DNA from: Microbispora hainanensis
GTDB lineage: Bacteria; Actinomycetota; Actinomycetes; Streptosporangiales; Streptosporangiaceae
Assembly (NCBI RefSeq): GCF_006874475.1
Contig: NZ_VIRM01000031.1
Span: forward strand, 1 to 64,000
Direction: 5' to 3'
DNA length: 64,000 nucleotides
A program made the position numbers and the translations under genes. This document shows positions 54,545-62,081 of this stretch, piece by piece (position 1 is the stretch's first letter; every line of letters begins with the position of its first letter). The notes beneath the pieces are model-generated. The model made no database searches and was not told the origin of the DNA. It worked only from the letters and a program-made list of their open reading frames with translations.

Positions 54545-56143
54545 ATGATGTTCAACTCCGGCCCTGACCTGTCGCGGCGCTCGTTCCTGCGGCGCGCCGG
54601 CCTCCTCGGGTTCAGCGTGGTCGGCGTCGGCGCGGCCGGCTCGCTGCTGTCGGCCTGCGGTCCCACCACCTCCTCGGTCGCCGGGGGCGGAGCCGCCGCC
54701 GCGCTGAAGGCGGGCGGCGTCCTCAAGGCCGCCCTCACCGGCGAGCCGGACAGCCTCGACCCCGCCGTGTCGTCGGTCTACACCGGCGCCCAGGTTTACG
54801 ACGGCATCTTCAGCAAGCTCGTCGACCTCGCGCCCGACGGGTCCGTCATCCCGCGGCTGGCCACCAAGTGGACCGCCCAGGACGACAAGACGTGGGCCTT
54901 CGACCTGGTCGACAACGCCTACTTCCACAACGGTGAGAAGTTCGGCGCGACCGACGTGAAGTACACCTTCGAGCGGATCCTCGATCCGAAGACCGCGAGC
55001 GCGTACGCCCCGCTGTACACGCCGATCGACTCGATCGAGGTCGTCTCCCCCACGAAGGTGGTCTTCCATCTGAAGTCGTCGTTCGGGCCGTTCCTGACGA
55101 ACCTGGCCAACAACGGCGAGATCGTCAACCAGAAGGCGATCGAGTCGAAGGACCCGGCCCGCAACCCGGTCGGCACCGGACCGTTCCAGTTCGTCGAGTG
55201 GGTCCAGGGCGACCACATCACGCTGAAGAAGTGGGACAAGTACTTCCGCTCCGGTCGTCCGTACCTCGACGAGATCGACTTCCGGTTCCTGCTGGTGGAC
55301 CAGAGCCGCGTCGACGCCCTGTCGGCCGGGGAGATCAACTGGGCCGACGCCGTTCCGCTGCAGCAGCTGCCCACCCTGAGCAAGGACCCGCGCTTCACCT
55401 ACAAGACCAGCCCCGTGGCCGGCATCCCGGACTTCCTCGCCATGAACGTCGCCAAGGCGCCGTTCGACAAGAAGGAGGTGCGCCAGGCCATCGCCTGGGC
55501 CATCGACCGCAAGGTGATCAAGGACATCGCCTACTTCGGGTCGGGTGAGGCCGGCGTGCAGGAGGTGCCCAGCGGCTCTCCGTGGTACGACGGCGTCGAC
55601 CCGTTCGCCGCCGGGCCCAACCTCGACAAGGCCAAACAGCTCCTCGCCGCCGCCGGATACCCCAACGGGCTGACGATCCGCTACCTCGGTCTGCCGCAGT
55701 ATCCGGAGCTGCTGAAGACCGGCGAGATCGTCGCCGAGGCGCTGAAGAAGATCGGTATCACGATGCAGATCGAGCAGGTCGACGTGTCCGTGTGGTTCGA
55801 CAGGTATTCCAAGGGCGACTACGAGATGACCAGCGCCTACCAGGAGCGCACCATCGACCCGGACAACTTCTACTCCCTGGTCGTGAAGACGGGAGGCTCC
55901 ATCAACGCGATGAAGTACTCCAACCCGGACGTCGACAAGCTCATCGACCGGGCCGCGTCGTCCACCGACACGGCCGAGCGGAAGAAGCTCTACACCCAGA
56001 TCCGCGCGATCGTCCAGGACGACTGCCCGCTGATCTTCACGCATTACGAGACCCTCAACTACCTCATGCAGAAGAACGTGAGCGGCTCCACCGTGAACCC
56101 CACGCTGGAGCTCAACCTGGAGGACGTCGCCTTCACCGGATGA
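54545..56143 (+). CDS. Peptide ABC importer solute-binding lipoprotein (family 5), Tat-exported, second system
   Basis: 532 residues. The signal has LSRRSFLRRAG (twin arginine) and a lipobox ending at Cys38 (SLLSAC). Body: LATKWTAQDDKTWAFDLVDN, NGEKFGATDVKYTFERIL, PVGTGPFQFVEW and RQAIAWAIDRKVIKD. It is the last gene of the operon, unlike the first importer system where the binding protein comes first. The two binding proteins look clearly different, so they probably bind different ligands. Confidence 0.92.
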   Translation: MMFNSGPDLSRRSFLRRAGLLGFSVVGVGAAGSLLSACGPTTSSVAGGGAAAALKAGGVLKAALTGEPDSLDPAVSSVYTGAQVYDGIFSKLVDLAPDGSVIPRLATKWTAQDDKTWAFDLVDNAYFHNGEKFGATDVKYTFERILDPKTASAYAPLYTPIDSIEVVSPTKVVFHLKSSFGPFLTNLANNGEIVNQKAIESKDPARNPVGTGPFQFVEWVQGDHITLKKWDKYFRSGRPYLDEIDFRFLLVDQSRVDALSAGEINWADAVPLQQLPTLSKDPRFTYKTSPVAGIPDFLAMNVAKAPFDKKEVRQAIAWAIDRKVIKDIAYFGSGEAGVQEVPSGSPWYDGVDPFAAGPNLDKAKQLLAAAGYPNGLTIRYLGLPQYPELLKTGEIVAEALKKIGITMQIEQVDVSVWFDRYSKGDYEMTSAYQERTIDPDNFYSLVVKTGGSINAMKYSNPDVDKLIDRAASSTDTAERKKLYTQIRAIVQDDCPLIFTHYETLNYLMQKNVSGSTVNPTLELNLEDVAFTG

Positions 56144-56189
56144 CGTGCGCCCCGATGCGGGCATGCCCCGCAATCGGTGGTGGCACTGA

Positions 56190-56400
56190 ATGATCTGCAG
56201 CGCAGCGGATGCGCTGGGGTAGGAGGTCGAACCCGGCCCGGCCCCGCATCTGCCGCATGATTCTCTTCGTTCGCATGTCGACGCCTTCGGCCCGCCCGTC
56301 GTGATGACCTTGGCATCGTTTCCGCAGCCGGGGACGGGAGTTCGGCGAAGGCACGGATCACCCGGGCGAGCTCGGCCGGCTCAGGGCACGACCCACCCAC
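56190..56400 (-). pseudogene. Relic of an ISL3-family transposase
   Basis: On the minus strand, CPEPAELARVIRAFAELPSP (from about 56388) resembles the middle of ISL3 transposases. After a deletion and frame change it continues as DGRAEGVDMRTKRIMRQMRG and RAGFDLLPQRI (to about 56190), the characteristic C-terminus of that family. No start, no catalytic core and no clear terminal inverted repeats remain. Confidence 0.6.
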
Positions 56401-56727
56401 GAGTTCCTGCGACAACGCGGCGCCGGCCTCGCGCAGCCTGCCGGTGCGGGCGTAGCGGTGCTCAGGGACAGGTTGAGACGACGGGCGCATGGATCAGTTC
56501 GGGGGACGATTTTCAACGCCTGCCGGAGCGCGTCCGCCTCCGCAGGGGTCAGCTCGGCGAGGAAGTGCCCGAACGCCGCGCCTGGTTGTTGCTCATGGCC
56601 AGCGCTCCGCGCATCAAACGAGCCGTGTACGCCTCGCGCGAGGCCACAGCCTCATGACTGCAGGCGCGGCCCTCCAGGCGACGGCGCAGCCAGCCCTTGC
56701 CGAACTCGCGTACGCCATACGTGCAGG
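56401..56727. other. Degraded stretch with coding-like fragments
   Basis: On the minus strand, fragments such as ASREAYTARLMRGALAMSNN and FLAELTPAEADALRQALKIV look like pieces of a real protein broken by frameshifts. They may belong to the same transposase relic or to another lost gene. I see no intact gene here. Confidence 0.4.
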
Positions 56728-56744
56728 ATACCCGTAGCGGGTAT
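56728..56744. promoter_or_regulatory. CsoR-like operator
   Basis: ATACCCG-TAG-CGGGTAT, a perfect 7+3+7 palindrome 48 bases before the DUF4396 gene. CsoR and related copper-sensing repressors bind sites of the form ATACCC...GGGTAT. No csoR gene is in the window. Confidence 0.6.
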
Positions 56745-56792
56745 TAGTTTCGGACGATTAGGCGAGGTCCACCTACATGTGTCGGAGTCGTC

Positions 56793-57329
56793 ATGAGCGA
56801 GCACCACCACCACAACCAGATGGAGCACGAGCATGGGGAGCACCCGGCGACCATGGACAATTCACCCCATTCGCATCACGGCGCCGGAACGAAGGCATCC
56901 TGGCGGACGGCCGCGTCCGCGACGCTGCACTGCCTGACCGGGTGCGCCATCGGCGAAGTGCTGGGCCTGGTGATCTCCACCGCGCTCGGCTGGACCACCG
57001 GCCCGTCCGTCGCCTTGGCCGTCGTGCTCGCCTTCTTCTTCGGCTATCTGCTGACCCTGCTCCCCCTCCGAAAGGCCGGAGTGGGCTGGGGCAGCGCGAT
57101 CAAGCTGGCGCTGGCAGCGGATACCGTGTCCATCATCGTCATGGAGATCGTGGACAACGGCGTCATGATCGCCATCCCAGGCGCCATGGCCGCCACTTTG
57201 ACGTCCGGGCTGTTCTGGGGCAGCCTGGCGCTCTCCCTGCTCGTCGCCTTCGTGGTCACCACGCCGATCAACAAGTGGATAATCGGCAGGGGCAAGGGAC
57301 ACGCGGTTGTCCACGCCTATCACCACTGA
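56793..57329 (+). CDS. DUF4396 membrane protein with His-rich N-terminus
   Basis: 178 residues; GGAG lies five bases before ATG. The first 35 residues contain 11 His (SEHHHHNQMEHEHGEHP and SPHSHHGAG), a probable metal-binding tail. Four membrane helices follow, with the family stretch TLHCLTGCAIGEVLGLVIS carrying a Cys pair, then MEIVDNGVMIAIPGAM and TTPINKWIIGRGKGH. It ends HAYHH. The CsoR-like operator upstream and the Cys-rich secreted peptide downstream suggest a role in copper or other soft-metal handling. Biochemical function of DUF4396 is unknown to me. Confidence 0.85.
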   Translation: MSEHHHHNQMEHEHGEHPATMDNSPHSHHGAGTKASWRTAASATLHCLTGCAIGEVLGLVISTALGWTTGPSVALAVVLAFFFGYLLTLLPLRKAGVGWGSAIKLALAADTVSIIVMEIVDNGVMIAIPGAMAATLTSGLFWGSLALSLLVAFVVTTPINKWIIGRGKGHAVVHAYHH

Positions 57330-57434
57330 GCTGCGGCGTGCTCGGCTCATCGCGATACGTCGCACGGAGAAGCTCCGCTACTGGTTTCCGGCGACGGCTC
57401 CTCTCCCTTCGTTTCCGGGCAGGATGCGACAGAG

Positions 57435-57451
57435 CGCTCCTACTAGGAGCG
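57435..57451. promoter_or_regulatory. 17-bp palindrome between the DUF4396 and Cys-rich peptide genes
   Basis: CGCTCCTA-C-TAGGAGCG, perfect about a single base, 106 bases after the DUF4396 gene and 156 before the peptide gene. The single-base loop argues against a terminator hairpin and for a protein-binding site. The 100 bases after it are unusually AT-rich for this window and may hold the peptide promoter. Confidence 0.55.
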
Positions 57452-57606
57452 ATAGTCGGTTCAATTGATTACTAAATAGCCAGAATGTCCGTTTGTGGAT
57501 TTCGGGAGAGGTAATCACTAAGTCGTCTGGGGTGGTCACTTCACGTTTACGACGTGGCATTTCCATGCGCATCTGATTCCCGATAATCCATCAAGGAGAC
57601 AATGAG

Positions 57607-57771
57607 ATGCTTGCACTCCGTAACACGATCGCCGGTATCGCGGCCGGCACCGCTCTGGCCGGCAGTGCCCTCTGCCTGGGAGCTCCCGCCTATGCCGATC
57701 CTGCCGGCGCCATGACCGCAGACAGCGCCGGAAGCTGTCAGTGCGCCGACTGCTGCTGCGACGGTTGCTAG
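57607..57771 (+). CDS. Secreted Cys-rich mini-peptide, metallothionein-like
   Basis: 54 residues. AAGGAG (57593-57598) lies eight bases before ATG 57607. Residues 1-30 are a clean signal peptide (TIAGIAAGTALAGSALCLGA hydrophobic core, cleavage after AYA). The mature peptide of 24 residues begins DPAGAM and ends SCQCADCCCDGC: six Cys within the last 11 residues, arranged C-x-C-x2-CCC-x2-C and ending in Cys. No basic residues are in the mature part and the spacing suits metal thiolate binding. A hairpin terminator follows. Neighbouring DUF4396 gene with a CsoR-like operator supports a copper or soft-metal role. A disulfide toxin or modified peptide is the alternative. I recognise no family. Confidence 0.75.
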   Translation: MLALRNTIAGIAAGTALAGSALCLGAPAYADPAGAMTADSAGSCQCADCCCDGC

Positions 57772-57854
57772 TCACAGGACCGACTGGACGCCGCTGGGCG
57801 AGCGTCGGACAGCCCTTGCGAATGAGGGCGAGAGGCCGCGCCGAAGGCGAAGGA

Positions 57855-57886
57855 CGGCTCCGGCGGGCAACGGCTCGCCGGAGCCG
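57855..57886 (+). terminator. Hairpin terminator after the Cys-rich peptide gene
   Basis: Perfect 11-bp arms CGGCTCCGGCG (57855-57865) and CGCCGGAGCCG (57876-57886) with a 10-base loop. Confidence 0.7.
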
Positions 57887-58011
57887 CACTGCGATCCCGT
57901 GGATCTCGCCTGGAGGCGACGCGGACGATCGCATCCCGCGTTGAGGCTCTCCGATCCGCACCACATGTATCGCGCCACCGTGGGTACGCCCGGCTACCGG
58001 GGAAGAGCGCA

Positions 58012-59133
58012 ATGGCCATCAGTGATCAGCATGGGCCGGAGATCGTCGTCGGACTCGTGGCGACGCCACCGGACTATCCGGCGCAGGTGGTCGCGAGGCT
58101 CACCGCCGAGCTGGCCGACCGGCTCGCCGAGGCAGTGGACCCGGACGTGCGGTGGACCATCCGGGAAGGCTGGGGTGACATGGCGCCGCGCCGCCACAGC
58201 GGCATCGAGGCGTTACTTGACGATCTTGCCCGCCGGCGCGCCGACGCGTGCTGGGACGTCGCGATCTGCCTGACCGACCTGCCGCTGCACATCGAGCGGC
58301 TGCCGCTGGTGGCGCACACGTCCACCCGGCGCCGCGTCGCGACGGTGTCCTTGCCTGCGCTGGGGCTGCGCCAACTGCGAGCGCTTCGCGCGGCCGTTCC
58401 GGGTCTCGTGGGCCAGCTCCTCACCGACACCTTCCAGGAGCGGGTGCCGCCCGGCCGGGCGGCACCCGGGCTGACCGGCCGGGTCGCCGCCATTCACCGG
58501 GTGGTCGACGGGGCCGATGCCGGAGAACTGGGCTACGTGGCCTCGCGGCTGATCGGCCGGATTCGGCTGCTGACCGGGATGGTCCGGGCCAACCGCCCGG
58601 GGCGCGCCCTGCTGGGCCTGTCCAAACTGCTGGTCGGCGCCTTCGGCACGGCCGCGTTCGCACTCACCACCGACACCATCTGGCAGATGGGCGATGCGCT
58701 CGGCGGACTCCGCCTCACTGTGATCATGCTTCTCGGGCTCACCGCGCTGGTGACCTGGCTGATCGTCGCCCACGACCTGTGGGAGAAACCGGGCCCGGAG
58801 ACACCGGCCGAGCTGGCCCGGCTGTTCAACCTGGGCACGGTCCTCACCCTCGTCCTGGCCGCCGTGGTGTCCTATCTGGTGCTGTTCGCCGGAACGATAC
58901 TCGTCGCGGCGCTGCTGATCGACACATCCGCGCTGGAACAGAACCTGCGGCGGCCGGTCGGTTTCACCGACTATCTGACCCTGGCCTGGATCATCAGCTC
59001 GCTGGCCACCGTCGGCGGCGCGATCGGTTCCGGTCTGGAAGACGAGGAGACGGTGCGGGCCGCCGCTTACGGCTACCATCCCGAGCCTGGCGGCCGGCGG
59101 GACGAGCCTCTCCCCCCGGCCTCCTCGCCCTGA
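58012..59133 (+). CDS. Membrane protein of unknown function
   Basis: 373 residues; GGGAAGAG precedes ATG. The N-terminal half is soluble: EIVVGLVATPPDYPAQVVAR, then WTIREGWGDMAP and a segment CWDVAICLTDLPLHIERLPL. The C-terminal half has four membrane helices (for example TVIMLLGLTALVTWLIVAHD and LNLGTVLTLVLAAVVSYLV as read approximately) and a Pro-rich tail. Convergent with the PsiE-like gene, 18 bases apart. Family not recognised beyond an impression that it is conserved in actinomycetes. Confidence 0.65.
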   Translation: MAISDQHGPEIVVGLVATPPDYPAQVVARLTAELADRLAEAVDPDVRWTIREGWGDMAPRRHSGIEALLDDLARRRADACWDVAICLTDLPLHIERLPLVAHTSTRRRVATVSLPALGLRQLRALRAAVPGLVGQLLTDTFQERVPPGRAAPGLTGRVAAIHRVVDGADAGELGYVASRLIGRIRLLTGMVRANRPGRALLGLSKLLVGAFGTAAFALTTDTIWQMGDALGGLRLTVIMLLGLTALVTWLIVAHDLWEKPGPETPAELARLFNLGTVLTLVLAAVVSYLVLFAGTILVAALLIDTSALEQNLRRPVGFTDYLTLAWIISSLATVGGAIGSGLEDEETVRAAAYGYHPEPGGRRDEPLPPASSP

Positions 59134-59151
59134 ACAGGACCGGGCTCGGCA

Positions 59152-59670
59152 TCAGGGCCGCCGCTGAATTCTCGACTGTGACCACCGCGCCAGGGCCAGT
59201 GCGGAGGTGAGCAGGAAGGCCACCCCCGCGTAGACCGCCATCTCGGTGAACTGCTCACGGCTCTCCGTCGCCGTCATCGATACGGTGAGCCGCACGACCA
59301 CCGACATGATGTGCCGTACGACGGCGATGATGCCGACGATGATGAACGGCTCGAGCCGCAGCCGGCCGCCCTCCAGATGGGTCAGAACGGTGGCGAAGAT
59401 CTCCAGGACGATGAGGACGAGGAGGAGATCCTCGATGACGACGACGATCTTCTCCGTCCAATCCTCGCTGCCGCTCACCACCATGGTGAACAACATGATC
59501 ACTATGCCGGCCGCTATCGCCAGCAACGCCGCCGACACCACATAGAGAATCACGCGTTCGGCCGCGGCGAGCGCCTTCAGCAGCCGGACGTCCAGCGTGG
59601 TGCGCGCACACCTGATGACCGACGGATAGTCCCCGTACCGCTGGTCTCGCGCGGACGAGTCGTCGTTCAC
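59152..59670 (-). CDS. PsiE-like membrane protein
   Basis: 172 residues from GTG 59670, which overlaps the stop of the debranching-type gene as GTGA. Four membrane helices with conserved acidic residues between: IVVVIEDLLLVLIVLEIFAT and LEGGRLRLEPFIIVGIIAVV, then RHIMSVVVRLTVSM. This is the layout of phosphate-starvation-inducible PsiE proteins, whose biochemical role is unknown. Coupling to a glycogen-type enzyme gene suggests a shared starvation response. Confidence 0.78.
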   Translation of the reverse strand: MNDDSSARDQRYGDYPSVIRCARTTLDVRLLKALAAAERVILYVVSAALLAIAAGIVIMLFTMVVSGSEDWTEKIVVVIEDLLLVLIVLEIFATVLTHLEGGRLRLEPFIIVGIIAVVRHIMSVVVRLTVSMTATESREQFTEMAVYAGVAFLLTSALALARWSQSRIQRRP

Positions 59671-61835
59671 GGCTCACCCGTGAACTGGCCGTGGTGGTCG
59701 ACGGGCGTGCCGGCCGATGGGCGGGGCTCGTAGTGCACCTCGATCTCGGGGGGCAGTCCGCTCAACTTGGTCTCGCCGCTGCCCCACACCACGAGGTTGA
59801 CTCGTCCACCGGCGAGCGGCAACCCGGTGATCCTCAGCTCGCCGAACTTTTCCGGCAGCGCGGGGGCCACCCACAGCCGGTTGTACGGGATCCAGGGGTC
59901 GAAGCGCAGCAGTGCTCGCAGGATCTGGACGGGGCTCGCCGCCGCCCACGCCTGGGGGGAGCACGACGTGGGATAGGGCACCGGGACCGGGAACTCCTTC
60001 CTGCCGAACCCGCAGAAGAGCTCGGGGAGCCGCCCGCCGAACGCCTCCGCAGCGTCCAGCAGGCCCATGGCCACCCGCTGCGCCTCGGCGACGAACCCGT
60101 AGCGCATCAGCCCCGACACGATCAGGGCGTTGTCGTGCGGCCACACCGATCCGTTGTGGTAGCTCATCGGGTTGTAGGCGCCCATCGACGAAGCGAGCGT
60201 GCGGACGCCGAACCCGGTGAACATCTCCTCCGACAGCAGGTGCCAGGCGACGTACTCCGCCTTGTCCTCGTCCACGATGCCGGTCCAAAGGCAGTGGCCC
60301 ATGTTGGAGGCCACGCTGTCGATCGGCCTGCCCTCGCGGTCCAGCCCGATCGCGTAACAGCCCCGCTCGGGAAGCCAGAAGAGCTCGTTGAACATGCGGC
60401 GGAGGGAGCATGCCTTGTCGGTGTAGCGGCGCTCGGTCTCGTGGTCGCCCGCCTCGTGCGCCAGGTGGCTGCGCGTGATGTAGGCGGCGTAGGCGTAGCC
60501 CTGCGCCTCCGCCAGGGCGATGGGCGCGCGGGCCAGGGTTCCGTCGGCGAAGTTCACCCCGTCGAAGGAGTCCTTCCAGCCCTGGTTGACCAGGCCCTTG
60601 TCGGTCTTGCGGCGATACCAGAGCAACCCCTCGATCGGGCCCGCGCGCTCGCCGTACTCCTCGATCCACGACAGCGCCGCGTCGGCGTGCGGCACGAGCT
60701 CCTCGACGGCCTCGCAATGGATGCCCCAGCGGCGCAGCTCGCCGAGGAGCACGACGTACAGCGGGGTGGCGTCGACCGAGCCGTAGTAGCAGGCGCCCCC
60801 GTGGGGGGAGACGCCCGACCGCGCGCCGAACCGCAGCTCGTGCGGGATCTTCCCGGGCTCCTCCTCCGACAGCGGGTCGACCTTCGTGCCCTGGAGCCTG
60901 GCCAGACGGCGCAGCGTGCCGAGCGCCGGCGACTGGTCGAGCGGCAGCGCCATCCACGAGGTCAGCAGCGAGTCGCGGCCGAACAGCGTCATGAACCACG
61001 GCGCGCCGGCGGCGATCGTGGGCGGCTCGTCGGGGGGCCCGGGCTCGTACAGCCGCAGCGACCCCAGGTCCTCCTTCGACCGCCGGAGCGTCATGGCCAG
61101 CACCGGATGGTCCGTGACCACGCACGGGCCGTGCCGCTGCCAGGCCGCCAGGCGCACGGCGGGCCTGGCGCGCTCAACGGGGTCGCGCGTGGAGAACCAT
61201 GCCTGCGACTCTTCGCCGTCGATGATCGGGTTCACCTGGAGGGCCGCCCTCCACTCCCCCCGGGCCGGCACCGCCACGCGGAAGCCGAGCAGCCCGGGAA
61301 CGGCCAGCGAATCGGCGGCCCTGATCATGGCGCCGCGTGCGCGGCTCGGCGAGTAGACCCGCAGGCTCGCCCCCTCGGGCACCAGCTCGACGTCAGGGAC
61401 GTGCCGAACCCGGTTGATCTTCACCTCGAACAGGTCGGCGACGTCGGAGCCGATGTGGACGTCCACCACGCAGCCGGCCGGCTCGTCGGAGAGGTTGCGC
61501 AGCAGCAGGTCCTCGCGCAGGCCGCCGCCGACGTACCGGTCTCGCACCACCATCAGGGTGCTCTCCGCGCGCCCCGGCCTCGGCTGCGTCCGGCCGAGGA
61601 ACGCGGCGTGGTACGGCGCGCTCGCCAGCACCTGGAGCGGCTCGATCGGCGCGTCGTCCACCCGCAGCTCCCACCGGGACAGCAGCCGGGTGTCGGCGTG
61701 GTAGACGCCCTGCGGCCCGCCCGGCCGGATGTCGCCGTTCCAGGAGGAGACGCAGAACGAACTCCCCTCGACAAGCGTCACGGTGCCGGCGCCCAGGGCG
61801 GCCGGCTGACCCTCGAACGTCCATGCGTTCGCCAT
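59667..61835 (-). CDS. Glycogen debranching-type amylo-alpha-1,6-glucosidase family protein
   Basis: 722 residues; GGGAGG precedes ATG. The N-terminal domain (about 1-230) is the beta-rich glycogen debranching N-terminal type (LVEGSSFCVSSWNGDI, GVYHADTRLLSRWELRV). The rest is an alpha/alpha barrel: PWFMTLFGRDSLLTSWMAL, NQGWKDSFDGVNFADG with the likely acid Asp, and YHNGSVWPHDNALI. The family includes bacterial amylo-alpha-1,6-glucosidases and mannosylglycerate-type hydrolases. No signal peptide, so cytoplasmic. It ends in GTGA overlap with the PsiE-like gene. Confidence 0.83.
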   Translation of the reverse strand: MANAWTFEGQPAALGAGTVTLVEGSSFCVSSWNGDIRPGGPQGVYHADTRLLSRWELRVDDAPIEPLQVLASAPYHAAFLGRTQPRPGRAESTLMVVRDRYVGGGLREDLLLRNLSDEPAGCVVDVHIGSDVADLFEVKINRVRHVPDVELVPEGASLRVYSPSRARGAMIRAADSLAVPGLLGFRVAVPARGEWRAALQVNPIIDGEESQAWFSTRDPVERARPAVRLAAWQRHGPCVVTDHPVLAMTLRRSKEDLGSLRLYEPGPPDEPPTIAAGAPWFMTLFGRDSLLTSWMALPLDQSPALGTLRRLARLQGTKVDPLSEEEPGKIPHELRFGARSGVSPHGGACYYGSVDATPLYVVLLGELRRWGIHCEAVEELVPHADAALSWIEEYGERAGPIEGLLWYRRKTDKGLVNQGWKDSFDGVNFADGTLARAPIALAEAQGYAYAAYITRSHLAHEAGDHETERRYTDKACSLRRMFNELFWLPERGCYAIGLDREGRPIDSVASNMGHCLWTGIVDEDKAEYVAWHLLSEEMFTGFGVRTLASSMGAYNPMSYHNGSVWPHDNALIVSGLMRYGFVAEAQRVAMGLLDAAEAFGGRLPELFCGFGRKEFPVPVPYPTSCSPQAWAAASPVQILRALLRFDPWIPYNRLWVAPALPEKFGELRITGLPLAGGRVNLVVWGSGETKLSGLPPEIEVHYEPRPSAGTPVDHHGQFTGEP

Positions 61836-61895
61836 ACGATCCCTCCCCGAACGGCGAACCTGCTGGAACCCTGCTGCAACCCTGCTGTCCCGGTC

Positions 61896-62081
61896 TCAGA
61901 CCGCCACCGGGTAGGTCTCCGGCACCTCGGCGGGCGTGTCCGCTCCGGTGGGCCCGCTCCTGCCTCGCCGGCTCGCGGGACTCGTGCCCGGCGGCCTGCC
62001 GGACGGCGCCGGGCCGGAGACCGAGCCCGCGGACGAGCCGATACCCCCGTCCGAGTGGCGCAAACGCGGAAGCCCGCCGGC
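61896..62081 (-). other. In-frame coding-like extension beyond the transporter stop codon
   Basis: After the TAG of the transporter gene the same frame stays open for 61 codons to TGA at 61896-61898, reading AGGLPRLRHSDGGIGSSAG ... TPAEVPETYPVAV. About 55 of 61 third positions are G or C, as in real genes here. It may be a former C-terminal tail cut off by a recent nonsense mutation, or chance. Confidence 0.4.
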
